From NCBI RefSeq assembly GCF_002078875.1, contig NC_034409.1, positions 104,203,014-104,267,013 on the forward strand: DNA of 64,000 nucleotides. The letters are read 5' to 3'. Numbering within the stretch: the stretch's first letter is position 1; each line of letters starts with the position of its first letter. Shown piece after piece: positions 1-12,465 of this stretch. The stretch comes from Numida meleagris. Its lineage: Eukaryota; Chordata; Aves; Galliformes; Numididae. Under the pieces are notes generated by a model. That model was not told the origin of the DNA. It made no database searches and saw only the letters and a list, made by a program, of their open reading frames with translations. The position numbers were made by a program, and so were the translations under genes.

Positions 1-171
1 TCCTTCTCCTTCTCCTTCTCCTTCTCCTTCTCCTTCTCCTTCTCCTTCTCCTTCTCCTTCTCCTTCTCCCTCTCCTTCTCCTTCTCCTTCTCCTTCTCCT
101 TCTCCTCTCCTCTCCTCTCCTCTCCTCTCCTCTCCTCTCCTCTGTTCCCTCTCTCTCTTTTTTTTTTTTTC
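1..171. repeat. Pyrimidine microsatellite: TCCTTC hexamer, then CTCTC pentamer, then poly-T
   Basis: Positions 1 to about 104 are near-perfect copies of the hexamer TCCTTC, with one T-to-C change near position 70. The array then switches to a TCTCC/CTCTC pentamer up to about 142 and ends in CTCTCTC followed by a T run. The array runs off the left edge of the window, so its full length is unknown. Every base on this strand is a pyrimidine for about 140 bases, a composition known to favour triplex (H-DNA) formation. No coding role is apparent. Confidence 0.97.
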
Positions 172-2070
172 TGGAGTATTTGTAACCTCTTTTGTAGCTG
201 TTTTGTTGTTTCTTCCTATGTCATTTTCCTTCCCTTCACAGGTTCTGTTGTTGACGTGATAAGGCAGAGCTGTCAAACATGTGTGCATGTGTGGTGTTGG
301 CCCCAACACTGCTTCCCTGAAGCATGGAGCAGGCAAGTGAGAACAGCACAAGCATCCCAATAGTGTCTCTATCTTGCCAAGGGACATCATCAATGCTTCA
401 AGGGTGCATGGGTCTGGGCAAGCTGTTGAGAGAGAAATAGGCAGGGTCTGCTGAGTGCATAGATGTCCTGCCCAGCTTGGGACTGTCCAAACTGAGAATG
501 GCTGGAGTCTAGGAGCAGCCAGGAGGCTGCATCCGACATGTGCCTATTCTTCATCTCTACCCAATGGAACCAGTTATTGCTATGGTCAGAATACATATTG
601 CTATGGCCTCTGACTCCGTATAGCCACTGTATTTTCTTATGATCCTACAAGCAGGGGCATCTTTCTACTGCTTTCTCTCATTTTACTTATTTATACATAA
701 ATATTTTTGAGATTGTCACCCATACTTCACTTCCACCTACTGCCAATGACCCTACCTATATTTTCTTGATTTGGTCTAGAGGCTTGCAAAAGTAGCATGT
801 CAATTTTAGAGAATGATTTTCTAAAACTCCAGTTATTCTGAGATCCAAGGGTGTGAGAGTGGCTTGGTGAAAATTCCTCCCTTGCTCCCACAGATCCCAG
901 GTTTAGGAATGTTTTAGAACTTAAAAATAATCATCAGTCTCTTGTAGCATTCTTTCCTCTACAGACAATTGTGATGAGGTTGTCCAAGCTTTCCACATCT
1001 GCTGCATGACTCCTGTAATTCAGGTTTTCCTTAGAGCAAGCTGTCATCACACTCTGATAACTGTAAGTAAATCCCCAGTTTGTGCTGACTTCAAGAGTGG
1101 GCCAGCAGCACTCAGAGCTTCTGACAGCCTTGTTCCTTTCAAACTAACAGATGAGTATGGACTTCCAAGAACAGAACACACAATGCCTCTTGTGAGTAAT
1201 ATAATATATAATTTCCTTACTGGTGGAAATAAATAGCTTCATACTGTCACTCACTGTGAGGATACCATCAGTTGCAAATCTCAGCTGTAAGGGAAAACCA
1301 CTTTAGGAAATCAAACAGGTGATTTTTAGCTTTAGACTGAATCTGTGGAAACTATTGAAAGCATTCATCTGTAATGTATTTCTCTTGTCCAAATCCCCCT
1401 GACAAGGAGTTCCAAATTTAGGTCTGTGCAGTTTATTGGAGGGGCATATAGTCGTGCTCAACCGTAAGCAAAATATTGTGTGGTATGAAACTGCTCACTT
1501 AATCACTACATCTAAATGTTACAAGATGTGTATAAGTGTCAGGAAGAGCAATCCGTGTAAAGCAACCTGCTCTAAAATCTCCCTTGTATACTTTGATCAC
1601 ACAACTCATGCAGTGATAGTCAGGGATAGCCATCTTCACTGGAGGGATTTTGCTCTTCCTTGCACTTTGCTAGCTCGTATTTATTATGCAGCTTGAAAAG
1701 CGTCACAGAGTTGATCTTTCTCCATTCAAGATTTTGATTTTTAAATTCTCCCTCTGCTTTCATTTGGAAGTTCTGAACATCAGAGAAGAGGATGCTGGGA
1801 CAGAAATAATTGCTCTGAGACAGAAAGTAATTAACTGAGTGTCTCAGAGGCTGTGGTGGGCCTGGGTTCCTAGAACCTTATAGGAGGTGAGCCTAATGTA
1901 CAGCAACTAGGAAGTTCTTAAATTTTTTTCCAGTTACATGATCAAATCTTCTAGTGAACTATCCAATTATACTAAAGAGGTAATCCACTCCAGTGTGGGG
2001 CTGTCTGCCAAAGAGTTCAAGTTGTTAGAAAAAATGAAGTAGTACTGCACTCCATGCTGTTAACATGCCA

Positions 2071-2097
2071 AAACAACAACAACAACAACAACAACAA
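2071..2097. repeat. (CAA)n microsatellite
   Basis: About nine uninterrupted CAA/ACA units. It creates a short asparagine run in one chance reading frame and a leucine run on the other strand, neither with any coding support. Confidence 0.97.
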
Positions 2098-5047
2098 ATC
2101 TTTTCTCATGGTCCAGAATATTAAACAGACACAAATAACTTTCATTAAAAAGCCACATTTTCTGTGCAGAGTTTTCCCTGGAGAGAGCAACATTTCTTTT
2201 CCTAAGTTGGATGAATTTTGCACTTCATTAAATGCCTTGATCTTTTCATCACATCAGCCTTTAATGCAACAGCATAATCTTCAATTTGTCTGGATTAACG
2301 ATTAAAACAAATGTGTCTGCTGCATGCGCATGTGCGCAAAATCCTTAAATAGTCTTTAAAAACACAAACACAACGACATTACTTTCAGCTCTCAGTTTTC
2401 TCACCAAAGGTATTGGTTTAAAATAAATATGCATGCATTTTTTAGTCAGGGCTAAAAGCTAACTGTTAAGGGCCTCTACCTCTTCCCTGTTGAGACCTGA
2501 GCTGAGCGGAGTGGTTATTGGGCTGGGTGCTCGAGCTGACTTCTGATCCTTCAGATCGAGTTATGTTACAAGCATGCTCTGTTTGCTCATGTTAAAATCT
2601 GAACATTGCATTGCTGGGCCTCGTGCAACCCTGCAAAAAGAGATAATTACAGCTCTGTTAACTGATGCTAACAACTAAGCAATGAGAAGGGAAGGCTTGA
2701 CCAGAGGCATTGGATAAGTATCTATCCTCAGCTTTCCATTTCTCCTGCTGCGCATGTGCCTGGGAGATTCAGGGGTCGGCTCCGGTTGTCAGCGCAGGAA
2801 AGGCAAATTTGGTGAGGATTTGTCTTAATCCATCTTTCTGTCATTGTGGTGTTTGTGCTTCTGATTCACTGGCAGCTCAGCTGTTCTTGCAGTGGAGCAG
2901 GATGCACAGCTGGGTGCCCCGGCCATGTGTCAGGCAGAAATGGTTGCCAAAAAATGAATGAAGGAGCTGTGGGGACCAGAAGTCAGAACATATGACTCTA
3001 TAGATACATTTTTGTCTGAAGATGGAACAAATGATGTCTCCTTTCTGTGGCAATCCCAGAACATACTGAATGGAGAGAGACTAAGTTTTATGTCACCAAA
3101 ATTTACCGGAGAGATTTTGGTCTGAACAATTAAAACTGTGTATTTTGGATTACGAACTCCATTCATGCAGAAGCAGAAAACTCTTTTCTACCTGAAATCC
3201 TTTTTAAAACTTTTTTTAAAATGTTTTTTTAATTATAATGGAAGGAAGTTGTAATGAAGTCATGTCAAAGAGGATAGATACATCAGAATCACACAGCCTT
3301 TCAATTCCTCTTTCAAATGAGCAAATGGCAAACCCAACATAAATGCCTTGGATGAAATTACAATTTCAAAATATTCATTTTTCAATAAAAGATTGTCAGA
3401 TGAATTTCTTTACTCATTTATGCTGCAGGTATACCTGGAAGATGCATTGCTCCAGTTCAAACTCACCCACAAAATTATTAAATGTCTCTCTGCTTTTTAG
3501 TGATGGTCAGAGATACAGGATAAAATCTGATTAAAGTTGCTACTTTTTTTTTTCCCCTGGTGTTTTCAAAACAAAGCTCAGGATGACATATGGAACTAAA
3601 TACCCATCTACTTCAGAGACAGCATCAAAATATCAAAGCCAAAACTTAATGCAGAAACTGCTGTCTTGTCTTACAAACATGGGAATACCAAATTTCAGAA
3701 ATTCACAGAACAGATCTGACACTAACACATGCCCCAAACAATCCCCAGGATGTGTTTCCAATTTGGGTGCTGCGGTGAAATAAAGATATAGAAAGAACTG
3801 AAAGGTCTCAGTTCTGGAACCACTTAGGTCCTGCAGTCTCAGAAGCCATGAAGGGAAGGTTTGATTTCACCCAACTTCAGCTGTGTAAAGGGGGGCTGTA
3901 GTCCCAGCTAATTAGCCGGGCTCCCTGGATGGTGCATACCTCTGGATGGAGGCTGTGGATGAGCTGCCAGAGCTGGGAGGGACAACCACACATCTCCCTG
4001 TTAGGGGGCCAAATTAAGCTAGAGGAGCTTTGTCCCAGCTGCTACAGTGGGATGGAAAGAAGCTCACGAGCAATTAAGGCATTCAGCTGGGTACCAGAGC
4101 AGGACTGGCTCTCGCAGCAGCACGTGGCCTGCTGGGACTATGAGGTGCACTCAAGAAGCATCAGGCAGTCCCTCTGCAAACCTAGCATGGTTGTGGCAAA
4201 ATTGCTCTGCTGAGCAAGTTGACTGCCTCAAAGTGCCTTCAAACACTTCAAACTCTTTCTAGTTGTGATTGAAGTGCAACCACAGCCAATCCTGCCTTGC
4301 TGAACATATTTACACTGGGTTAAAGGAACGTGGGCAAGTAAACAGCATCTGATAAATGCATTAAAAGTGATAGAACTGTAGGTGAAAATCTGTGTTCCTG
4401 AAATCTTTCAGTTCCCCATTTTCTGTCTCTGCCAGCTGCTTGTAGCAAAGCGCACAGGCACAGGAATGGTTTTGACGTCAGTGAAAATAAAACCCAAGCA
4501 AGTTAGTTTCCAACAAGATGTAAAAGACCACTGAATTCTTGATGCACACATGCTTCCAACTCATAGTCTTCTGTTTCACAACGTGTCATGTGAAATGTTC
4601 TTGGAAAGCAGTGCATGGATGGTTGTTTTACAGGCTGCAATGCAATTTGTGATTGGAGAGTTTGGAAAGACCATTTGAAAGTTTCCTGTTGTATTGCAGG
4701 ATGTATGAATAAATCAGAAAGAGATTTCTGCAGTGATGCATTATACCTTTGTTACTTAAAATACACTGCGTAGCTGACAGAAGCTGAACCACAAAATGTA
4801 AGCGTTTGGAAAAATAGCAATTTTTCCAAAAGGGAAAGTCCCCTATTTTTTTTCACCCACATAACATATAGTAGAAAGTGTTCCCCGGTATCACTACTTT
4901 GCTATAGATTAACACTAGGCTTTCTACATTTTTGGACCTAATAAATGGTTCTGTGGTCCTGATCTGCCACAATAACTGTATGGTAGAAAGGGAGCTATCC
5001 TTTCTAATAGTTTAATATCACCAAAAGCTCCTACTATAGATTTGGGG

Positions 5048-5088
5048 TTTTTTGTTTGTTTGTTTTATTTTGTTTATTTGTGTGTGTT
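5048..5088. repeat. (TTTG)n-rich tract
   Basis: Degenerate TTTG/TTTA units merging into TGTGTG. This is an imperfect low-complexity tract. Confidence 0.85.
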
Positions 5089-6462
5089 TTCTTTCCTCTT
5101 ATATCTAACACACCATTCTGGTGTAAAAATGCACAAGAGTTTACATCTCTAAACTGTTCTACTGCCCTGGCAGACATTTATGGTATGTACCCAGGGGAAT
5201 CTGGTAAGGAGAGTGCTGGCTCTTAGAATCAGCAATGGACTGTACAGACCCTGACACTGCAGGGTATTTAAGCCCCATCTGAGGCATGAAAAGATGTGTC
5301 CCAGCAGTTTGATGTCCACTGCTGAATGAAAGCTATTTTGGATTATTTTGTCACCATCTAAACCCAGATGTGAAGCTCACTGTATTAAGCTGGCTTCAGG
5401 TCAGACCTTACATCCTCCTCCCATGCTAGCAAAGCCAGGACATTTTTTTTACCAGGAGTATTAGGCACTCGGCAAGTGTGTTAGACAACTAGACTAATTT
5501 ATAATACTTCAGAGTGTGTGTTTGTTACAGGTATGTCTGCTGACAACCACGGTGAGTCATCTAAACAGATCCAATACACATCATGCACACTTCTGATGTC
5601 TTCTGTGCTCTCTGAGTGAAAACTCAGGAAATGTGACTCTTTCTTCCTCTTTTTCAACAGAAATCAAAAGCACTGTTGGCACAGGAGTTTAATGTGCCAA
5701 ATAAATAGGAGGTAATAAAATTAATGCTGTTGAGGAAGTGGCAAGAGACAAGGAGAGAGGGCAGAGACCTGCCAATAGAGCAAACAGAAACCAAATTAAC
5801 GTCATCGATGGTCGAAGGCTGGAGCTGACTGTGCACCTCAGGGGACCAGTAGGGTGATGGCAGACCTTACATTTGGGTAAGAAAGCAAATACAATGGCCC
5901 CCACTGCAGAGGGAAGCCTTGAAGCAACAGTGAGATAAGTGAAGGTGCGGTGTTGCTGAGCCCACCTCCTCTTCAGCCTGCCATTGCTACCTCACTTGAT
6001 ATTTCCCTCACGTGCAAGTTGGAGGAGCACAGCCCAGCACTACAGGACCTTGTTTTATTTTGCCTCCTACCAACTCCTCATCCACAGCATGCTCTGAGGA
6101 CTGCATGCTCTGAGGTCTGCTTCCTTCACCTTGTCTTCCCTGGTTCCTTGCCTCTGAGCTGATCTGAAAGCCTTTTGTTTGGGCTCGTAGCTTGGTGGTG
6201 AGTCAGCAGCCACAAGCAGGGCGAGTGGAGCCGGCGCAACCAGTAGGCCTCAGTGACCACCTGCTCCAAGAAGTTTCCTGTGTGGGCGGCCAAGTTGGAG
6301 ACACTTAATATTTGAGTTACAGTAAATTTTATTTAACCTTGCGTACACTTTGCAGGCACTCGGGGCGGTTAAAACTGGATGACGCTGACCTTGGTTGATC
6401 AGAGCCCAGTGCTCAGCCCCATATACAAGAAGCTTTGCTGTGAAGCTGGCCTCACTGCTGAT

Positions 6463-6719
6463 TTCATAGGATCACAGAATGGTTTGGGTCTGGAAGAGGC
6501 CTCAAAGCCCACGCAGCCCCAACCCCTGCTGTGCGCAGGGCTGCGCCCCACCAGCTCAGGCTGCCCAGGGCCCCATCCAATCTGGCCTTGAGCACCTCCA
6601 GGGATGGGGCACCACAGCTTCTCTGCGCAGCCTGTGCCAGCGCCTCACCACCCTCTGAGTGAGAAATTTCTTCCTGATATCTCAGCTAAATCTCCAGACC
6701 TTCAGTTTAAAAACATTTC
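6463..6719 (-). mobile_element. CR1 LINE 3' fragment
   Basis: This is a 5'-truncated CR1 non-LTR retrotransposon on the minus strand. Its 3' end lies at the left, where degenerate octamers (CATAGGATCACAGAAT) are followed by the conserved GGTTTGGGTCTGGAAGAGGC block. Inside it are the 3' UTR segment with CTTGAGCACCTCCAGGGATG and then the last codons of ORF2, read as AGCCTGTGCCAGCGCCTCAC and the degraded CTAAATCTCC region. Avian CR1 elements normally show this 5' truncation and lack poly-A. It belongs to the same subfamily as the copy at 49412-49574, sharing the CCACCAGCTCAGGCTGCCCA segment. Only about 260 bases remain, so it cannot encode anything. Confidence 0.88.
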
Positions 6720-7090
6720 AAGGAAGAATGGCAAGGATCTTCCCTAGCCTGGCTATTTACTCCATTCATCAGCAAGCACATACTTTGCGAGCAATTACTT
6801 TGGCCTATTTCCACTCCTGGGCACCATAAATTGCTCTCAGTTCCTTTAGACTTTCATTCCATGATGTCTTTTCTGAGAGTGATGGGAATTTTTTGAGTAG
6901 GTAGTTTCAATACATCTATGAACAAAAACAGATACTTGGAATTTAAAATGTATTTTTTTTCTACCTTGCTGGCTACAGAACAGCAAAATTTCAGAATTTG
7001 AAACATACATGATGACTTTTAAGATACAAATTCTGAAAATTCACAAGAAAGGAAAATATCTGAACAAAACTTCAAAAATACTAAGAAAAG

Positions 7091-7404
7091 GTAGAATCAT
7101 AGAACCGTTTGAGTTGGGAGGGACTCTTTAAGGCCAACTGATGCAACTCCCCTGCAATGAGCAGGGACACCTACAGCTCTATCAGGGGCTCAGAGTCCTG
7201 TCCAGCCTGACATTGAGTGTCTCCAGGGATGAGGCATCCACTGCCTCTCTGGACAAATGTTCCACTGCCTCACCACCCTCACTGTAAAAAGCTTCTTCCG
7301 TATATCCAATCTAAATCTCCCCTTTTCTGTTTGAAACCACTTCCCCTTGTCCTGTCACAACAGACCCTGCTAAGAGACTGTCCCCTTATTTCCTACAGCC
7401 CTCC
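7091..7404 (-). mobile_element. CR1 LINE 3' fragment
   Basis: This minus-strand CR1 starts at its 3' octamers (AGAATCATAGAACCG). A conserved GAGTTGGGAGGGACTC block and an intact 3' UTR follow, then the C-terminal end of ORF2: on the minus strand the region codes for remnants of the DRTRG / GFK / FFxV stretch typical of CR1. The body ends in a T run at 7405-7416. It looks like the same subfamily as the copies at 32395-33030 and 50957-51189, and keeps the 3' UTR section that the 32395 copy has lost. The insertion is 5'-truncated and non-autonomous, with several stops in the coding part. Confidence 0.92.
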
Positions 7405-7416
7405 TTTTTTTTTTTT
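7405..7416. repeat. Poly-T run
   Basis: Twelve T residues at the truncated 5' boundary of the CR1 copy on its left. The run may mark the insertion junction. Confidence 0.85.
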
Positions 7417-9689
7417 CCAAAATTATCTAATGAACCTGAGAATTCTAGAGTGATTTTTTTTCCCTGTGCACACATTTTGAAAGCAGAAGAAGATGATGTG
7501 CTGTGGATAATTTGCTTTGCTCACAGGCAAAGAGCTGGGATGGGATCAATTGCTTTTAATTATTTGCTTCTCTTCCCCAGTTCTCAAATGGTCATTGGTG
7601 AGGTTTCTGTTAAATTCTGGCTTTGAAAGTAGTACACTTCTCTGCATTTGATGTCAGGCAATGGAAGGGATTAATTAATGTGAACGCATTACAACCAGCT
7701 CACTTCTAAGGCATTCTGATAGTGAGCACTGTTGAACTGTTCCCCTTCTCTCCCTGCCCTACACATACAGCAAATCACTCATACTTCACAGAATGAAATT
7801 AAACTTAAAATAAGAATGGCAGATGAATTTCAACAATGTAAAGTGATGACACCATGGGGAAAAAAATAAATTCCAAACTTTAAATATGCAGCGCTTGGTC
7901 TCTGAGTCACTTGCAACTGTCCAGGAATGGAGTCCTAGGGCAACAGTGCTGTGGAAATACCAGCTCCGTGCCCAGGGAAAGGAAGAATCACACCAAACCA
8001 CTGTCACTACCAGCCTGTATAAAAACCCTGTGTGGTTTGTCTAGAATGTTGTGAACAGTCCTGCTGCTCTTCTTAAAAAAGGCCGTAGTGGGCTAAGTAA
8101 GGACATAGAGGAGGACAGCCTGAATCATCAAGCATGGTCAAACAGCTTCTATGCAAAGAATGACTGGTTGGTTCAGAACCCTTCAGCTTAGCAGAGAAAG
8201 ATGACGCAGAGCACAGCAGAACAGATGGCTGTTGTTCTTTTCCAGCAAAGGAGCTAGGAGCCACCAAGTGGGTTGGATAGGAGGCAGGTGGAAGATGGAC
8301 AGTGGTGGATCCTTATGTGTGCCCTGTGCTGGGGCTGGCTGGGAAAGGAGAGTAAAGCTTAATGAAGAAATGCATAAAACTCTGAATTCAACTAATGTGT
8401 ATGCTTCAGGCAGGAGCACCAAGTCTAGCTGACAGCCTGCAAGGACTAATTTGCTGAGAAAGGTCTCAGCTGACTCTTTGTAGGCTTCTGATGTTGCTTC
8501 ACTGCAACTTGATTATGAAAAATGAGACCCCGATACAAAAATGACTGATTTGTGCAGATGAGTCAGAGCAAGCTGTGTTGCACAATGTGGAAATTGTAAA
8601 CCTGGTAAGGGAAGTTTTGTCAGTCTGAGAAAGAATGTGATGAACATGATGCTGAAAATTAAGAGTTTTATTTTGTTTTCCCAGGTAGGATTGTTGGCAG
8701 CAATTTTTATAGGTCTTCCTGAGCACTTTCTCTCATTTCCATTTTGTGATTTAGGTCTACTTCATTAATTCATTAAACTAACAGAAATGAACACATGAAA
8801 GTGTGGAGATGATAAATGGGTCATGTAGTCAAATAGCTGTGACATCAAGAATCATCCCCATGATGGTGGAGAGTGATAGTCATCCAGGATGAGTGGTGGG
8901 ACTGGATGCTTAAGTTAAACCAAAGTCAGGATTTAATGCTGATCTTTGCATTTCAGCTGAGTAACCACAATGGGATAGTTTAGGGGCAGAATAACTCCAT
9001 TGAGGCTCACCAAGGTGATGGGGTGTGACCTGGAAAGCCAGAGTCCACTGGTACATTTGTTATGTGTCCCTCACAAAGAGAGGTGAGCACATAGTGTTCG
9101 GCCCTGTTGGACTGAAGGAAAGCAAATAAGCTTTCTATTTTGTTTTGCTTTCCCAGAGGTTCTTGTGCCACATGAAGAATATCCTTGCTGTAATGCAAGA
9201 GTTTTTCAGAGACAGATACAATGACACACACATGTGAGCACAAACACAGAGTTTTGCTTGGACAGTCTGATCTCCAATGAGATGAATTTATCAGCTTGGA
9301 GGGGTCAGAAGACAACACAAAGCACACGGGGGACTTTTATCAGCAATAGGTAAGTGAATGGAAGGGATCCCACACACCTACCCTTCAGTGAGGCCACTAA
9401 TATGAAAGATTTCTACCAAACATGAAGACAAGCCTTCAAGGTCGCTGGGTACATTAAATTAATGCCATCACAAAAATTCCATAAATCTTAATAATGAGTC
9501 AAGACCCTCCATGATTTTGCCCATGTATAACCATTGCTTTTTGGAAGGACAGGAGCAGGGTGCAGCTGTAGGTGCAGCTCTGTGCTTGCAGGACTACATA
9601 TGGACAAGGATAGATTTCCGCTAAAAAGGAGCACAAATGTACTCACGTGCCTGGACAACACTCTCAGCCATATTGTCTGATTTTTGGGT
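7417..9689. other. Unique non-coding sequence, no gene seen
   Basis: About 2.3 kb with no recognisable gene. The longest open frame is 106 codons (9007-9327, minus) and matches no family I know. The part at about 7540-7700 contains several homeodomain-like cores (TTTTAATTATTTG, TTAATTAATG) and could be regulatory, but nothing proves it. Confidence 0.55.
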
Positions 9690-9767
9690 GGTCCTGTGTG
9701 GAGATAGGAGTTGGACTCAATGATCCTTGTGGGTCCCTCCCAACTTGGGATATTCAACGATTTTATG
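9690..9767 (+). mobile_element. CR1 LINE 3' tail (short)
   Basis: Only the last ~75 bases of a plus-strand CR1 remain. The diagnostic string is GGAGTTGGACTCAATGATCC followed by TTGTGGGTCCCTCCCAACTT and the decayed octamers TATTCAACGATTTTATG. This terminal block is strongly conserved in avian CR1 subfamilies and is thought to be the reverse-transcriptase recognition site. The octamers have diverged, so the insertion is probably old. Confidence 0.8.
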
Positions 9768-9860
9768 TTTATTTGTTTGTTTGCCAAGAAGGGCCTGGTC
9801 TAAGCCTCTATGCTGCTAATACCACTCTAACAAGAGCTACACAGGACACTTCACAAAAAG

Positions 9861-9880
9861 CAGATGCAGGCAGATGCAGG
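9861..9880. repeat. 10-base tandem duplication
   Basis: CAGATGCAGG occurs twice back to back, perfectly. This is a small replication-slippage type duplication. Confidence 0.95.
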
Positions 9881-10032
9881 ATCAAGTACCTTAGTGGGGA
9901 AGACACCACTGACTTTTCATGTCCGTTGTAGTAGGGCTGGCAGTCATCTTTTCACAAGCTCCTCGCCTCCTGCTGCCAACCTGTAATGCTTCTCAGTCAC
10001 TTTCCTCTCTTTTCAAGTGCTGAAGACTAAGT

Positions 10033-10049
10033 AAAAAAAAAAAAAAAAA
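10033..10049. repeat. Poly-A run
   Basis: Seventeen consecutive A residues followed by GAAAG. No upstream retroposed gene is recognisable. Confidence 0.95.
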
Positions 10050-10210
10050 GAAAGATGAACCATGTTGATACAGTTTACATGAGTCACGCTGGTCTCCAAT
10101 GAAGTGGATGAGGCAAACACCCCAGGAGAGGGGGTGGGATTTTAAGGAAGGTTTTGTTTTGTGTTTTACCATGATGAGGCATTTTTAGCACATAAGAAGG
10201 CTGCCCTGAG

Positions 10211-10239
10211 AAAAAAAAAAAAAAAGAAAGAAAGAAAAA
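10211..10239. repeat. Poly-A plus (GAAA)n
   Basis: A run of fifteen A residues grades into GAAA units. Confidence 0.95.
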
Positions 10240-12324
10240 CAAATACACAGGCTCCACTGCTGAGCCACAGCAAAAATGAACTTCTGTTCCTTAAGGCAGT
10301 CCCAGGACACTTCCTGCTGACAAATCCATTTGAATCTTTACATCAGAAAGAACCAGAAAAAGATGCTTTCTCACTTAGCACATAGGAGTGCCACCACCCA
10401 CCTCTGAAGGGGAAAATAGTTTCTGTGGTGTAATTCCACAATCATCCTTAAAATAATTCTGTCATTCTCACCAATTACTTGATAAATGCTATACATACAT
10501 TAGGGCAGTAGTGTGTATTATTCCTTATGAGCATTTACTGTACATGCAAGTCAAGACCATGCACAGATTTTGTTAGAGCTGTACAAACAGATGGAAAAAA
10601 ATCCTACCTCTTCCAATGGAAAATGTGGACTTTTTGTTTCCTATATATTTCCACACGGCATGCCTGCACTCATCAGACTCTTGGATATATTAACATTTTC
10701 ACTTTTTCATGATGTAGGGCCTAGTCTTTTTGATAGATAAGGCCGTAAGTGATAAATTCCACAGTAGAAAATAATATGAGTTTTCTATTTAGAAAAAGCA
10801 TTTAAACACATGCTTTTATTTGCTCTGCCAAATAAAAACAAGTCAAAAACACAAGCTTGAGCAGTCTGAAGCTTCACAAATTTGAGCTGAATTCAGTGGT
10901 CAGTTTTAGAAAAGGTTAAAAAACAGCAAGAGAGAGATTTTCAAGAGATTAAAAATGCATTGTTTTAATACTTCTGAAGAGAAACTCCTAAGTTTTTGTC
11001 CTGATTACATGTTTAATTAAAAAGATATTTTTGTTGTTTCTTTAATGATTTGGTTCTCCTTTGTTTCTTACTACAAACTGTAAGTAACCTGAAAGAAAAC
11101 ACTCTCCCCTCCCAAACACTTAGTTTTGGCACAGCAGAATCTTAGAGATTTATATAAAATAAAACATTTTGCTTTTGGGTTTGCCAAAAATCAAGACATT
11201 TCCATTGTGAGACAACTTGTTTTCTTAAATCCTTGTTATTATGACTTTTCAGTCCAGTAACTTAAAGAGAAAACTCCATTAGCCAGGCAGCACTACACCT
11301 CATACTCTGGCAGGTGTGAATTGCTGCAGAAGTGAAGAATTAGGTTGTTTGCAGGAGCTGTACTCTCTGGTTCTGAACTTCAAATGAACAGATTTAGAGT
11401 AATATGTAACACAATAGAAGTATTAAAATAAACATATCTGCCATGGGATTTGGTCTTCTTCCAAGAATGAGAGTATGACTTGTTCTACACAGCTCATGTT
11501 TTTCCTACTTTTCATTCAGGTTTGAACATGAAATTGCATACTTTTTTTTTTTTTTCTGTAATAATTGGACCACACTGTCTCCTGTCAACAGAGCACTTAC
11601 TGTCACCCTTCAGTATCTTAGACTCTTTGTGTACAGTTCACACATTAAGGCACTTTGTGAAATTGATGTCCAAGAATAAACAAATCCTTACTCTTAATAA
11701 ATTGAGATTCCCAGCAGTAGCTTTCCCTTACAGGAAAACAGTTTATTTAGGATTAGATCAGAATCCCACACTAACTCCATCAAACAGAGTGAGGAAGATC
11801 CTCGAGTTGCCTATTTGCTCTCTCCTGTTCTATGACGTCCAGACTTCCATGACTTACTTACAAACATATATGCCTGTATGTACATCTGTACCTACCACAC
11901 CTCCACAAAGCAAAAGGACTAAAGATTGAACTCCAATGAATAAAAATGCTTTCAAATAGAGCAATGCCTTTGTACTGTGCATTTTTGGCCAACCACACCT
12001 ATCTTTTCAACATACCAACTCGAGAAAATACAGAGCTAAATGGTTTATTCTAGCCTTGCTAAACAATGATGCAACTTGGTGTCTGCCCTCATTCTTTTAC
12101 AAGGTTAAAGCCCTGGCTGACTAGCATCCAGTTACCTTGGAAAACCTTCCTGACAAACAAGGCTCATCACCCTGGAAGGCCAACAGGCAGAAGAGATGCT
12201 CCGCAGCCAGGCTGACTTCTGCACACAAGTGGGTGGTACGAACATAAAAGGGATGGCAGTAGATTAGAGTTGCTACTTTGATCTCCCTACAATAACAATA
12301 AAATAGTCATAAAGGACTTTCACT

Positions 12325-12465
12325 CGGTGGATCTCAAAGCACTAAGTGCAGTGTTAATAAACCTCACAACTCCCCTGTGAGGCAGATATTATCACCTTCA
12401 TTTTGCCAAACAATAAACCCAGCCCAAAGGTCTGAGATGGTTTGCTCCTAGTGTGCAGATAGTGT
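12325..12465 (-). mobile_element. Ancient MIR-type SINE fossil
   Basis: The stretch CTCAAAGCACT ... CCTCACAACTCCCCTGTGAG ... GCAGATATTATCACC ... CATTTTGCC ... CCCAAAGGTCTGAGA reads like the body and core of an amniote MIR SINE in reverse orientation (TCACAACAACCCTGTGAGGT, ATTATCCCCATTTTAC, CTTGCCCAAGGTC in the family). Similarity is partial, with gaps, as expected for a repeat older than the bird lineage. This is a judgement by eye and has not been scored. Confidence 0.55.

Larger units (their letters stand above)
172..6462. other. Unique non-coding sequence, no gene seen
   Basis: About 6.3 kb in which I recognise no gene, RNA gene or CR1 copy. The longest open frame is 94 codons (3929-4213, plus) and resembles nothing known. 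Contents are AT-leaning single-copy DNA, a CAA array near 2071, short T runs and a TTTG array near 5048. A fairly G-rich block at 3870-4220 has no recognisable repeat signature. Intergenic or intronic DNA fits best. Confidence 0.6.

Noticed and set aside
1151..1191. Exon-like segment between CTAACAG and GTGAGTAA
   Set aside because: The donor context CTT|GTGAGT is poor and the segment is short. Considered chance.
3870..4220. Block with 'CCCAGCTAATTAGCCGGGC' reminiscent of Alu text
   Set aside because: Only a short phrase matches. There is no poly-A and no other Alu motif, and the avian CR1 content excludes a primate source.
5531..5551. 21-base microexon between TTACAG and GTGAGT
   Set aside because: The acceptor has a poor pyrimidine tract and a 21-base segment is too short to judge. 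Likely chance.
11480..11929. 149-codon open frame (plus)
   Set aside because: Starts in a T-rich tract giving a phenylalanine run. No domain and no supporting context.
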